DNA from: Teredinibacter haidensis | Lineage (GTDB): Bacteria > Pseudomonadota > Gammaproteobacteria > Pseudomonadales > Cellvibrionaceae | Direction of reading: 5' to 3' | Assembly: GCF_014211975.1 (NCBI RefSeq) | Contig: NZ_CP060084.1 | Location: 496,001 to 560,000 of the forward strand | Length of the DNA: 64,000 nucleotides | Shown: piece after piece, positions 26,198 through 34,527 of the stretch | Numbering within the stretch: position 1 is the stretch's first letter | Layout of the letters: every line of letters begins with the position of its first letter | The notes under the pieces: model-generated | Seen by the model: the letters and a program-made list of their open reading frames with translations, nothing else | The model's database searches: none | What the model was told of the DNA's origin: nothing | Position numbers and translations under genes: made by a program

Positions 26198-27217
26198 GTG
26201 AAATTTGCCGGTTCCCATATTCTCTCTGTTGAACAATTTACTCGTGCCGATATTGAACAAATTTTTGCTGTTGCGGACAGTATGGAGCCCTATGCGTTGC
26301 GCAAACGGGTAACACGTGTTCTTGAAGGTGCGATTCTCGGTAATATGTTTTTCGAACCCAGCACGCGTACGCGTGTGAGCTTTGGTTGCGCCTTCAACCT
26401 GTTGGGTGGCGAGGTGAGGGAAACGACAGGGTTCAAAAGTTCGGCAATTGCCAAAGGCGAGTCACTTTACGATACCGCGCGAGTGCTTTCGGGCTATAGC
26501 GATGTGATCTGTATGCGTCATCCAGAATCGGGTTCGGTGGCTGAGTTTGCCTCTGCCAGTCGGGTGCCTGTTGTGAATGGTGGTGATGGCGCTAACGAGC
26601 ATCCCAGCCAGGCATTGTTAGATCTGTATACCATTCAAAAAGAGGTGAAGGCTAAAGGTGGAAGTATGGACCGCTTGCGTATTGCTATGATCGGCGATCT
26701 TAAGTACGGACGCACGGTGCACTCCCTTAGTCGATTACTGGCTCTGTATGACAAAGTGGATGTGGTTCTGGTATCCCCTGAAGAGCTGGCGATGCCAGAG
26801 AGTTATGTTGAGTCGCTGCGCTCGGGAGGCCATACCGTAACGATATCCTCGGAATTGAACCAAAGTATCAGCCAGGTCGATATCGTTTATTCGACCCGTA
26901 TTCAGGAGGAGCGTTTTGCGTCCAAGGAAGAGGCGGACCTTTATCGTGGTCGCTTCCGCCTTAATCAGGCAATTTATACAGAGTTCTGTCAGCCGAATAC
27001 GGTGATTATGCATCCCTTACCCCGGGATTCCCGATCGGATGCCAACGAGTTGGATAACGACCTTAACCAAAATCCGAACCTTGCGATTTTCCGCCAAGCA
27101 GACAATGGAGTGTTGGTTCGTATGGCACTGTTTGCCATGATTCTTGATGTGGTTGATCAAGTTGAAGCTCATTCCCGCGAGGTCAACTGGTTTCATCGTC
27201 GGATCGGTGACTTGTGA
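26198..27217 (+). CDS. pyrB: Aspartate carbamoyltransferase catalytic chain
   Basis: A 339-residue enzyme joining carbamoyl phosphate and aspartate in pyrimidine synthesis. The carbamoyl-phosphate loop STRTR lies at 55-59 (FFEPSTRTRVSF), then KGESLYDT and HPSQALLDLYT (135-145). HPLPRDS in the C-terminal half completes the active site. It is about 28 residues longer than Escherichia coli PyrB. Neither a regulatory pyrI nor a pyrC-like partner follows, so feedback control probably differs from the enterobacterial enzyme. The start is GTG 26198 behind AAGAGG. Confidence 0.95.
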   Translation: MKFAGSHILSVEQFTRADIEQIFAVADSMEPYALRKRVTRVLEGAILGNMFFEPSTRTRVSFGCAFNLLGGEVRETTGFKSSAIAKGESLYDTARVLSGYSDVICMRHPESGSVAEFASASRVPVVNGGDGANEHPSQALLDLYTIQKEVKAKGGSMDRLRIAMIGDLKYGRTVHSLSRLLALYDKVDVVLVSPEELAMPESYVESLRSGGHTVTISSELNQSISQVDIVYSTRIQEERFASKEEADLYRGRFRLNQAIYTEFCQPNTVIMHPLPRDSRSDANELDNDLNQNPNLAIFRQADNGVLVRMALFAMILDVVDQVEAHSREVNWFHRRIGDL

Positions 27218-27603
27218 CAGCTAAATCTTTAATTTGGCGCTGTTGTTCGTCATCCTTTAGTGCTTGTTTTGCGTTTATTCATTGACGCTAATTTTTATTT
27301 AGACGACATCTTGTGGCGTGGTTAGGTTCTTGATATAGATAGAGTTATTAAGCTCGTGGTGCTTTTATAATCAGAGCTTTCTATCTGTTCGTTAATTAGG
27401 CATAATCGGTTTTAATAATTCATCCAAAAGTGTGAACTTGAGCCTGTGTTGAATTGAGTGTCGGGTTTACACTTTTATACAGGTAGTAATAAGCTTGAAA
27501 CTCAGTTAACAGGAATCAAGTTAATCATGGAGGGTGAACTTCGGTGCTAAAAGAGCGCCTAATATAATATAACAACATCACAAAGTGATACGAGGTGGAA
27601 GTA
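27218..27603. other. Gene-free region upstream of the EF-hand gene
   Basis: 386 AT-rich bases. An inverted pair AAAAGTGT (27426-27433) / ACACTTTT (27469-27476) may be an operator. A TATAAT -10 element at 27563-27568 lies about 30 nt before the ribosome site of the EF-hand gene, with no good -35 sequence. No terminator for pyrB was recognised. Confidence 0.4.
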
Positions 27604-28101
27604 ATGACGGGCCTTAATGTTCTCCGAGGGCTAGCAGGAGCGGTGCTTGCGGGCTGTATACTTTCAGGGAATGTAGTGGCACAACCAGAGACTGGTGCTG
27701 AAGATCTTTGGTTGTTGGCAAAGTATGACGAAAATGGCGATAAAGTCATTACCGTCGACGAAATTTCGGAAAAAAGAAAACAGATCTTCTCTCGTATGGA
27801 CGGTAATGCTGATGGCGGTGTTTCGTTCGAGGAGTATCTCGATCTGGATACCGAAAAACGTGAAATGCTGCTAAAAGCACGCTTTAGCAAGTTGGATTTG
27901 GATCAGGATGGCAATTTGTCTGGTGATGAATATTGCTCATATCTAGGCAGCTTTGAGCGTTTTGACCAAAATGGAGACGGCAATATCAGCAGCGAAGAGA
28001 TCACCCGTGAAGCTCCCGCCAAAGTCGATATTGCTGAAGAGGCAAAGGACGATGATGTCCACTGTTTGTTTTGGGTTTGCATTAAAACAAACTTGGAATA
28101 A
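27604..28101 (+). CDS. Exported four-EF-hand calcium-binding protein
   Basis: A 165-residue protein. The start is ATG 27604 with GAGGTG upstream. An N-terminal export signal ends near NVVA-QPE (residue 26); LAGC at 15-18 also fits a lipobox, so it may be a lipoprotein. Four canonical EF-hand loops are present at 42-53, 66-77, 98-109 and 121-132. Each has acidic or amide residues at positions 1, 3 and 5 and glutamate at 12. The C-terminus is short and ends with two cysteines (CLFWVC). A calcium sensor or buffer in the periplasm or outer envelope is inferred; no partner is evident. It is followed by a good terminator. Confidence 0.85.
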   Translation: MTGLNVLRGLAGAVLAGCILSGNVVAQPETGAEDLWLLAKYDENGDKVITVDEISEKRKQIFSRMDGNADGGVSFEEYLDLDTEKREMLLKARFSKLDLDQDGNLSGDEYCSYLGSFERFDQNGDGNISSEEITREAPAKVDIAEEAKDDDVHCLFWVCIKTNLE

Positions 28102-28129
28102 CGTAGAAAATACCTATGGCATTGTAGAG

Positions 28130-28158
28130 AAAGGCTGCTTATATAAGCGGCCTTTTTT
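28130..28158 (+). terminator. Rho-independent terminator after the EF-hand gene
   Basis: An 11-bp stem (28130-28140 and 28145-28155, one G-U pair) around loop ATAT, with six T residues at 28153-28158. It lies 28 nt after the stop codon. Confidence 0.85.
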
Positions 28159-28210
28159 GTGTGTGTATAGTTTTCAGTATTACCGGCATTCTTTAGCGGC
28201 GGCTCTTACT

Positions 28211-29494
28211 CTATTTGCTTAGATACAGTCGAATTTTAGCCAATAGTTGATGCGTATTAAATGGTTTCTGTAGATAAGCATTGGCATGAAATTTCTTGCT
28301 GAAGCTCTCTAATTCCTCTTTCTCACCATCTGAAGTCAGTATCACTGGGGTTTCGTTCGTTTTGTCGTTACCTTTAAGTGCCTGACATATTTCGTAGCCG
28401 TTGGTATCGAGCAGGTGGGCATTGATCAATATAATATCGGGCTTCAGCTCACTTACGAGGAGTAAAGACTCCTCTTTGCTTTGTGAGGTGACCAGTGCGC
28501 AGTGTCCGTCGAGTGTTTCCTCCAGAGCAGCTAGGCTGTTCTGGTCGTTATCTACGGCAAGGACACAGGCATTTGGGGTGTAGGTGGCAAGTGTTACTCG
28601 GTTGCGGCCCTTGTGCTTCGACTTGTACAGCGCTTGGTCGGCCATGGCGACTTGATGGGATAGGCTCGTACCAGTAGTAACGTTTGTCACTGAAGCGCCA
28701 ATACTGATGGTCACGCGATCATTCTGAGTCAGCCCTCTGTGCTTAAGACGCAGAGCTTCAATTGTTTTCCTTATATGTTCTGCAACATGCAGAGCGCCTT
28801 CTTCCGTTGTGTTGGGCAGCAGAGCGATGAACTCCTCCCCCCCGTAGCGGCCGACCAAGTCTCCGGGGCGATTAACACAGCGTTTAATGGCTGTTGATAT
28901 CAAGCGAATGCATTCGTCTCCAGACTGATGGCCATATGTGTCGTTATAGAGTTTGAAGTGATCGATATCCATAAGCAGGATAGATAGGGGTTCCTGGGTC
29001 CGAGTAGATAGCTTCCAGTGCTCTTCGGCTTTCGTGTCAAATGTTCGGCGATTATAGAGGCCACTGAGACCGTCTTTTTCACTTAAAAATAGTAGCTCTT
29101 TATTGGCCTCGTTGAGCTGGTCACGCATGGTGGCAATGCGCCCCATTGCTCGTATTTTTGCAGTGAGAATAACGGAGCTAACGGGTTTGATCAGGTAATC
29201 GTCTCCGCCAGCTTCAATGCCTTCCTTCAGGCTCTTTTCATCATTGCAGCCCGTTACAAAGATTATGGGTACCCAGTGATCTCCCAGCCATTCACGGATT
29301 AGTCGTGTGGTTTCAAAGCCATCCAGGCCGGGCATTTCAACATCCATAATTACCATGTCGACCGGTGTATTATCGACAACTTGCAAGGCTTCTTCGCCGC
29401 AGGTGGCAATAATGGGTTCGTGGCCAGCTTGGCGAATATAAGTGCTGGTGGCGTAACGTAATGTAGGGCTGTCTTCAACAAGAAGGATTTTCAT
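28211..29494 (-). CDS. Diguanylate cyclase with two receiver domains (REC-GGDEF-REC)
   Basis: A 427-residue cytoplasmic regulator. The start is ATG 29494, where the receiver fold begins (MKILLVEDS). The N-terminal receiver has phospho-acceptor D51 and acidic E7/D8. The GGDEF domain (about 135-300) has an active-type GGEEF site at 218-222 and an inhibitory RxxD site at 209-212, so it should make c-di-GMP and be product-inhibited. The C-terminal receiver (about 309-427) keeps D315, D317 and K410, but the phospho-acceptor position is N358 (ILINAHLLDTNGYE). This second receiver is therefore probably not phosphorylatable. No kinase gene is adjacent. Confidence 0.9.
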   Translation of the reverse strand: MKILLVEDSPTLRYATSTYIRQAGHEPIIATCGEEALQVVDNTPVDMVIMDVEMPGLDGFETTRLIREWLGDHWVPIIFVTGCNDEKSLKEGIEAGGDDYLIKPVSSVILTAKIRAMGRIATMRDQLNEANKELLFLSEKDGLSGLYNRRTFDTKAEEHWKLSTRTQEPLSILLMDIDHFKLYNDTYGHQSGDECIRLISTAIKRCVNRPGDLVGRYGGEEFIALLPNTTEEGALHVAEHIRKTIEALRLKHRGLTQNDRVTISIGASVTNVTTGTSLSHQVAMADQALYKSKHKGRNRVTLATYTPNACVLAVDNDQNSLAALEETLDGHCALVTSQSKEESLLLVSELKPDIILINAHLLDTNGYEICQALKGNDKTNETPVILTSDGEKEELESFSKKFHANAYLQKPFNTHQLLAKIRLYLSK

Positions 29495-29670
29495 CGCGTA
29501 GGTGTAAGGCTCTCTATACTGGAATCCAGAAAAGAGTGTATCACAGCAAAAAAAATCTGCGCTGTGGTAAGGCAAACATAGGATCAGAAGTCATCAGCCG
29601 GTATAATGCTTGGTTTTGTTTTCTAAAGGGTTTTTCCCCTCCTCAGAGGGATGAACCGGGCATAAAAGTA

Positions 29671-30840
29671 ATGGTGAGTAAAAAACTTATGGCGGATTTT
29701 GAAGATATTCGGCCCTATAACGATGACGAAGTGCGGCCAATTTTGGAACGCTTACTGGTAGATAAAGAACTGCTGGATACCGTGGCCAAGCTTAAATTAC
29801 CGACCATCTCCAGATTTGCAGCTCCCGCATTGAGGCCGCTGGTACGCAAGCGTTTGGCGGGAGAGATGGCTCATATTCAAACTGTTGCAGATTTTCAGGC
29901 CTTAGTCGAAAAATATATGGCGAAATCCCTGAAAACGACGGTAGATCATTTAAGTTTTTCTGGGTTGGATAAATTGAATGCCGATGAGTCTTACCTTTTT
30001 ATTAGTAATCACCGCGATATCGCCATGGACCCGGCGTTTGTCAATTGGGGGCTTTATCACAACGGCTTTTCCACCTTACGTATAGCCATCGGCGATAATC
30101 TACTGTCTAAACCTTTTGCTTCGGACATAATGCGGCTCAACAAAAGTTTTATCGTTCGCCGCGGGCTTTCTTCTCGTCGGGAAAAATTACAGGCCGCAAA
30201 AAAGCTATCTAGCTATATTCACCATTCGGTTGTTAATGACAAAGAGAACGTATGGATCGCCCAGCGAGAAGGTAGGGCCAAAGATGGTCTGGATCAGACC
30301 AATCCTGCATTGATTAATATGCTTGCTATTAGCAAACCTAAAACACAAACCTTTGCTGAATTTATTCGCGAAGCGCGTATTGTGCCGGTTAGCATTTCTT
30401 ACGCTTACGATGCGTGTGATATGGAAAAAGCTCGCGAGCTGCATCAAAAATCGGTTCACGGCAGTTATACCAAAGATGAGCACGAAGACGTTCAGAGTAT
30501 TGCCCGCGGTATTACCGGTTATAAAGAAGCGGTGCATGTTTCTTTTGGTACACCGTTGACAGAGGAATACGAAAATGTCGATGAAGTTGCTGTTGCGATT
30601 GATCAACAAATAGAAGAAAAATACGTGTTGCATCCAAGCAACGGTTTTGCGTATGAGCTATTAGAAAAGAAAACACCAACAATTGCCGTAAGCGAAGCGG
30701 GGATAGATTTTTCCTCCAGGGGTTGGGATCAGGAGCGATCCAAATTTAAGGAGCGTATTGCGACGTGTAACGAGGCTGTGAAAAAAGTGCTGTTGACCGG
30801 CTATGCCAATCCGGTTTATCGCCGGCTTGGGGAAAAATAG
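29671..30840 (+). CDS. PlsC-like phospholipid/glycerol acyltransferase
   Basis: A 389-residue protein. ATG 29671 is the likely start; ribosome site weak. The acyltransferase core has SNHRDIAMDPAF (H114, D116, D120), a variant of the HxxxxD box, and a later REGRAKDG block corresponding to EGxR. Members transfer acyl chains to glycerol-3-phosphate, lysophosphatidate or other polar head groups; the true acceptor is unknown. There is no clear transmembrane helix, unlike many PlsC proteins. The stop overlaps the dinG GTG start by 1 nt (TAGTG), implying coupling. Confidence 0.78.
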   Translation: MVSKKLMADFEDIRPYNDDEVRPILERLLVDKELLDTVAKLKLPTISRFAAPALRPLVRKRLAGEMAHIQTVADFQALVEKYMAKSLKTTVDHLSFSGLDKLNADESYLFISNHRDIAMDPAFVNWGLYHNGFSTLRIAIGDNLLSKPFASDIMRLNKSFIVRRGLSSRREKLQAAKKLSSYIHHSVVNDKENVWIAQREGRAKDGLDQTNPALINMLAISKPKTQTFAEFIREARIVPVSISYAYDACDMEKARELHQKSVHGSYTKDEHEDVQSIARGITGYKEAVHVSFGTPLTEEYENVDEVAVAIDQQIEEKYVLHPSNGFAYELLEKKTPTIAVSEAGIDFSSRGWDQERSKFKERIATCNEAVKKVLLTGYANPVYRRLGEK

Positions 30841-32960
30841 TGCTCGACACGAATACCAAAGAGGTTATTCAGCAGGCCTACAGTAAATTTCTTGCAGCAA
30901 AAGAGCTAAAGCCCCGTTACGGGCAAAAATTAATGATTGCAGAAATTGCCCGGACCCTGGGTAATATTCTTCTGGATGACAACGAGGACCGTGCATCCGA
31001 CAGCCATATCTGCGTTATTGAAGCCGGTACTGGTGTGGGTAAGACGGTTGCTTACCTGCTTGCTGCTTTGCCTATAGCTAAAGCCCTTAATAAGCGCTTG
31101 GTTCTCGCCACTGCAACTGTCGCGTTGCAAGAGCAGGTGGTGCTTAAAGATCTGCCGGAATTGCTGCGGTTCAGTGAATTAAACTTTCAATTTCGATTGG
31201 CAAAAGGACGGGGCCGGTATTTATGCTTGGCCAAGCTGGATAAGCTATTATCCGCAGAGGAAGATACCCAGTTTATCCCCCTTTACGAAGATGAACAAAG
31301 CGGTATTACATCCGATGAGTCGCGCCTGTACGGCACCATGATGGAAAAACTCTCCCATGGGCACTGGGATGGTGATCGCGATAATTGGGATGATGAGATA
31401 CAGCAGTCCAGCTGGCAGCGGGTAACCACCGATCATCGCCAATGTACGGGAAGAAAATGCAGTTTTGTACGCAGCTGTTCATTTTTCAAAGCGCGGGATG
31501 AGCTGGATGATGTCGATTGCGTGGTTGCCAACCACGATTTGGTACTGGCAGATCTGGCTTTGGGTGGCGGGGCGATTTTATCCAAACCGGAAGAGACCAT
31601 CTATATCTTCGACGAAGGGCACCACCTGCCCGAAAAAGCGCTTAACCACTTCGCCTCCCATACGCGCTACCGTAGTACGATTCGTTGGTTAGGTCAGAGT
31701 GAAGGCCAGTGGCCCAGCATAGTGGAGCCGATAGCGGAGGCCAGCTACTTTATGCAATTAACTGCGCCTATGGAAAGCACACTAAAAAATGTGCGTACTA
31801 TCCTCGAGCAGAACTTGCATCTTATTCAGGCGCTTACCGAAGGTGTCGACCGGGAACAATTTTCTCCTCGCCTGCGTTTCCCTGAAGGCGTTGTGCCTCC
31901 AGAATTGGAAACCCTCGCGTCTGAATTGCAGCGCGCTTTTGCAGAGTTGGTTCATTTGCTGGAAAAGCTCAATAAGGAAATGAATCTTCTTATTGATGAG
32001 GATTATCCAACGGTTCCGAGGGTTGATTTGGAAAACGTTCTACCAATACTGGGTTCCTGGCTTAGTCGAGCAGAGGGTAATTTAGAGCTATGGACCAGCT
32101 ATGCGGATACCCGGGTGGACAAGAAATTTCCTCTGGCGCGTTGGATAAATTTGCTGGAATTCAATGAAGTCAGTGATTTTGAAATTGTTGCTAGCCCTAT
32201 ACTCGCATCCCGTGCTTTGCGAAAAGATTTATGGTCTCGCTGTTTTGGTGCGGTTGTTACCTCTGCAACCCTAACTGCTTTGAATAAATTTGACCGTTTT
32301 CAATACCGTGCCGGCACTTACGACGACAGCCGTTATGTGGTGGTTCCGAGCCCTTTTGATTACCCAAATAATGCAGATTTGGTAGTGCCTGATGGCGCAC
32401 TGGAAGCTAACGATGCTTTAGCGCATACCGATAGTATTATTGAACTGCTGCCTGAAATTATTGATGAGAATGCGGGTTCCCTTGTGTTATTTTCCTCTCG
32501 CAAGCAAATGCAGGAGGTTTACGAGGAGCTCCCACGTGATTTCAAAATTATTATATTGATGCAAGGTTTGGAAAGTAAGCAGGCATTGGTGCGTAAACAC
32601 AAAAAGCGTATCGATAACGGCCAGGGTAGCATTATCTTTGGGTTGGCAAGTTTTGCTGAGGGTGTGGATCTACCAGGGGATTATTGTACTCATGTTGTAA
32701 TAGCAAAAATTCCGTTTTCCGTACCGGATGACCCCATTGAAGCGGCATTGGCAGAATGGATAGAGGCTGGCGGTGGCAATGCTTTTATGGAGATTACGGT
32801 TCCCGATGCAGCTATAAAGTTGGTGCAATCCTGTGGTCGACTACTGCGAACCGAATCCGATACAGGCCGTGTGTCCATTCTAGATAAACGTTTAAAAACC
32901 AAGCGTTATGGAAAGGCCTTACTCAATTCATTGCCGCCTTTTGGCGGTGGGCTGCGTTAG
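30840..32960 (+). CDS. dinG: ATP-dependent DNA helicase DinG
   Basis: A 706-residue superfamily 2 iron-sulfur helicase of the XPD/DinG type, which unwinds D-loops, R-loops and forked DNA. Walker A is AGTGVGKT (62-69). The 4Fe-4S cysteines are C129, C202, C207 and C213, and the DEAH-type box is DEGH (258-261). Late motifs include GLASFAEGVDLPGDYCTHVVIAKIPF and QSCGRLLR. The start is GTG 30840, overlapping the acyltransferase stop. yqcC follows 5 nt downstream. Confidence 0.95.
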   Translation: MLDTNTKEVIQQAYSKFLAAKELKPRYGQKLMIAEIARTLGNILLDDNEDRASDSHICVIEAGTGVGKTVAYLLAALPIAKALNKRLVLATATVALQEQVVLKDLPELLRFSELNFQFRLAKGRGRYLCLAKLDKLLSAEEDTQFIPLYEDEQSGITSDESRLYGTMMEKLSHGHWDGDRDNWDDEIQQSSWQRVTTDHRQCTGRKCSFVRSCSFFKARDELDDVDCVVANHDLVLADLALGGGAILSKPEETIYIFDEGHHLPEKALNHFASHTRYRSTIRWLGQSEGQWPSIVEPIAEASYFMQLTAPMESTLKNVRTILEQNLHLIQALTEGVDREQFSPRLRFPEGVVPPELETLASELQRAFAELVHLLEKLNKEMNLLIDEDYPTVPRVDLENVLPILGSWLSRAEGNLELWTSYADTRVDKKFPLARWINLLEFNEVSDFEIVASPILASRALRKDLWSRCFGAVVTSATLTALNKFDRFQYRAGTYDDSRYVVVPSPFDYPNNADLVVPDGALEANDALAHTDSIIELLPEIIDENAGSLVLFSSRKQMQEVYEELPRDFKIIILMQGLESKQALVRKHKKRIDNGQGSIIFGLASFAEGVDLPGDYCTHVVIAKIPFSVPDDPIEAALAEWIEAGGGNAFMEITVPDAAIKLVQSCGRLLRTESDTGRVSILDKRLKTKRYGKALLNSLPPFGGGLR

Positions 32961-32965
32961 CCCCG

Positions 32966-33289
32966 ATGCGTGAGTTACACACCTCGATAACTACTCTGTT
33001 GCGGGATCTTGAAGTAGAGCTTCGAAAGCTGGAGTGGTGGCAGCCATTCCAGCCGAGTGCAGAAGCTTTGGCTAGCTTGCAACCCTTTTGCATGGATACT
33101 CTTTCTTTTTCTCAATGGCTGCAGTTTGTTTTTATCTCGCGTATGGATATGCTTATTGCTGCTGATCAGCCATTACCTGTCGCTTGTGCTATCGCGCCTA
33201 TGGGTGAAGAAGCTTTTGCTGGGCAGACGCCTGCTGTAGAAACACTTTTACAGATTCTCAAGCGTATCGATAAGACCCTATCCAAATAA
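32966..33289 (+). CDS. yqcC: YqcC-family protein
   Basis: A 107-residue helical protein with the family pattern of an N-terminal LRDLEVELRKLEWWQPFQPSAEAL and a central PFCMDTLSFSQWLQFVFISRMDMLI. In enterobacteria yqcC precedes the pseudouridine synthase gene truC; here it follows dinG closely instead. The function is unknown. The 5-nt gap points to cotranscription with dinG. Confidence 0.88.
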   Translation: MRELHTSITTLLRDLEVELRKLEWWQPFQPSAEALASLQPFCMDTLSFSQWLQFVFISRMDMLIAADQPLPVACAIAPMGEEAFAGQTPAVETLLQILKRIDKTLSK

Positions 33290-33365
33290 CGGCACATAAG
33301 TTCGCAGCCGCTCATTCTGATCGGCTAAGCTCATATTGATCTTTTCTCAATAAGGGGCTTTGTTT

Positions 33366-34367
33366 ATGGAAAACCTCATTACCCTTGGCGAATTCGTCAT
33401 TCAAAATCAGCATCACTACCCGGGTGCGACGGGTGAGTTAAGCCAAATTTTTGGTGCTATAAAATTAGCCTCCAAGCTGGTGCATAGGGAAATCAACAAG
33501 GCCGGTATTGCGGATATTGTGGGTTATGCTGGGCAGGACAATATTCAGGGGGAACGTCAACAAAAACTCGATGTTTATGCCAACGAGAAATTTAAGGCAG
33601 CGCTGTCGGCGCGTGGGTTGGTTTGTGGTTTAGCCTCTGAGGAGGAGGAGTCCTTTATTGAATTTAACCAGCCGCTGCATAAGGGTAGTAAATATATTGT
33701 TTTGATCGACCCGGTTGATGGCTCATCAAATATTGATGTCAATGTGGCGGTGGGAACCATTTTTTCAATCTACCGCCGAATTTCACCAGCCGATAGCCCG
33801 GTACAATTGGCGGATTTTCTGCAGAGAGGAACTGAACAGGTAGCAGCGGGTTACGTTATTTTCGGTTCGTCTACCATGCTGGTCTATACCACGGGTAGCG
33901 GTGTGAATGGTTTTACTTTCGATCCCTCTATTGGCGTCTACTACCTTTCCCATAGAAGTATGCGTATTCCCGAGAAAGGGAAAATTTACTCAGTAAATGA
34001 GGGGAATTATGTGCACTTTCCCGAAGGTGTAAAACACTACATTAAATACTGTCAGGAGCATGACCCTGAAACCGATCGTCCCTACACATCGCGATATATC
34101 GGTTCTCTGGTCGCAGACTTTCATCGAAATTTATTGAAAGGCGGCATTTTTATTTACCCTTCGTATGCGGGAAATCCGAGCGGCAAATTGCGATTGCTGT
34201 ACGAGTGTAATCCGATTGCGTTTTTGATGGAGCAGGCAGGAGGTGTTGCGTCCGACGGACGCAAACGGATTTTGGATATCGAGCCCAAAGAACTTCATCA
34301 GCGCACGCCGTTTTTTGTGGGCTCCAGGGAGATGGTCGTTAAGGCTGAAGAGTTTATGCTGGATTGA
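33366..34367 (+). CDS. fbp: Fructose-1,6-bisphosphatase class 1
   Basis: A 333-residue gluconeogenic phosphatase. Metal-binding elements are the acidic run at 92-95 and DPVDGSSNID (115-124). The substrate and C-terminal segments YIGSLVADFHRNLLKGGIFIYPS and GKLRLLYECNPIAFLMEQAGG are complete. Start ATG 33366 has AAGGGG 8 nt upstream; a TTG two codons earlier is less likely. It is convergent with argS. Confidence 0.96.
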   Translation: MENLITLGEFVIQNQHHYPGATGELSQIFGAIKLASKLVHREINKAGIADIVGYAGQDNIQGERQQKLDVYANEKFKAALSARGLVCGLASEEEESFIEFNQPLHKGSKYIVLIDPVDGSSNIDVNVAVGTIFSIYRRISPADSPVQLADFLQRGTEQVAAGYVIFGSSTMLVYTTGSGVNGFTFDPSIGVYYLSHRSMRIPEKGKIYSVNEGNYVHFPEGVKHYIKYCQEHDPETDRPYTSRYIGSLVADFHRNLLKGGIFIYPSYAGNPSGKLRLLYECNPIAFLMEQAGGVASDGRKRILDIEPKELHQRTPFFVGSREMVVKAEEFMLD

Positions 34368-34460
34368 TGCTAGTGCAGTTTAAGTATTTCAATTTTGCTA
34401 TCGAGGGCGCCGGCTATTGGGATAGGTTAATTAAGCGCCGCAATGGACGTAAGGCGTAAA

Positions 34461-34489
34461 CCCCACTCCCTTCCTTGTTCTGAGTGGGG
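34461..34489. terminator. Inverted repeat between convergent fbp and argS
   Basis: 8-bp perfect stem CCCCACTC / GAGTGGGG (34461-34468 and 34482-34489) with a 13-nt loop, in the gap between the two convergent stops. No strong T-run follows on either strand, so termination may be weak or Rho-assisted. Confidence 0.4.
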
Positions 34490-34527
34490 TGCCCTGCCCG
34501 TGAAGGGGCCTTGTTGGATGGCCTTTG

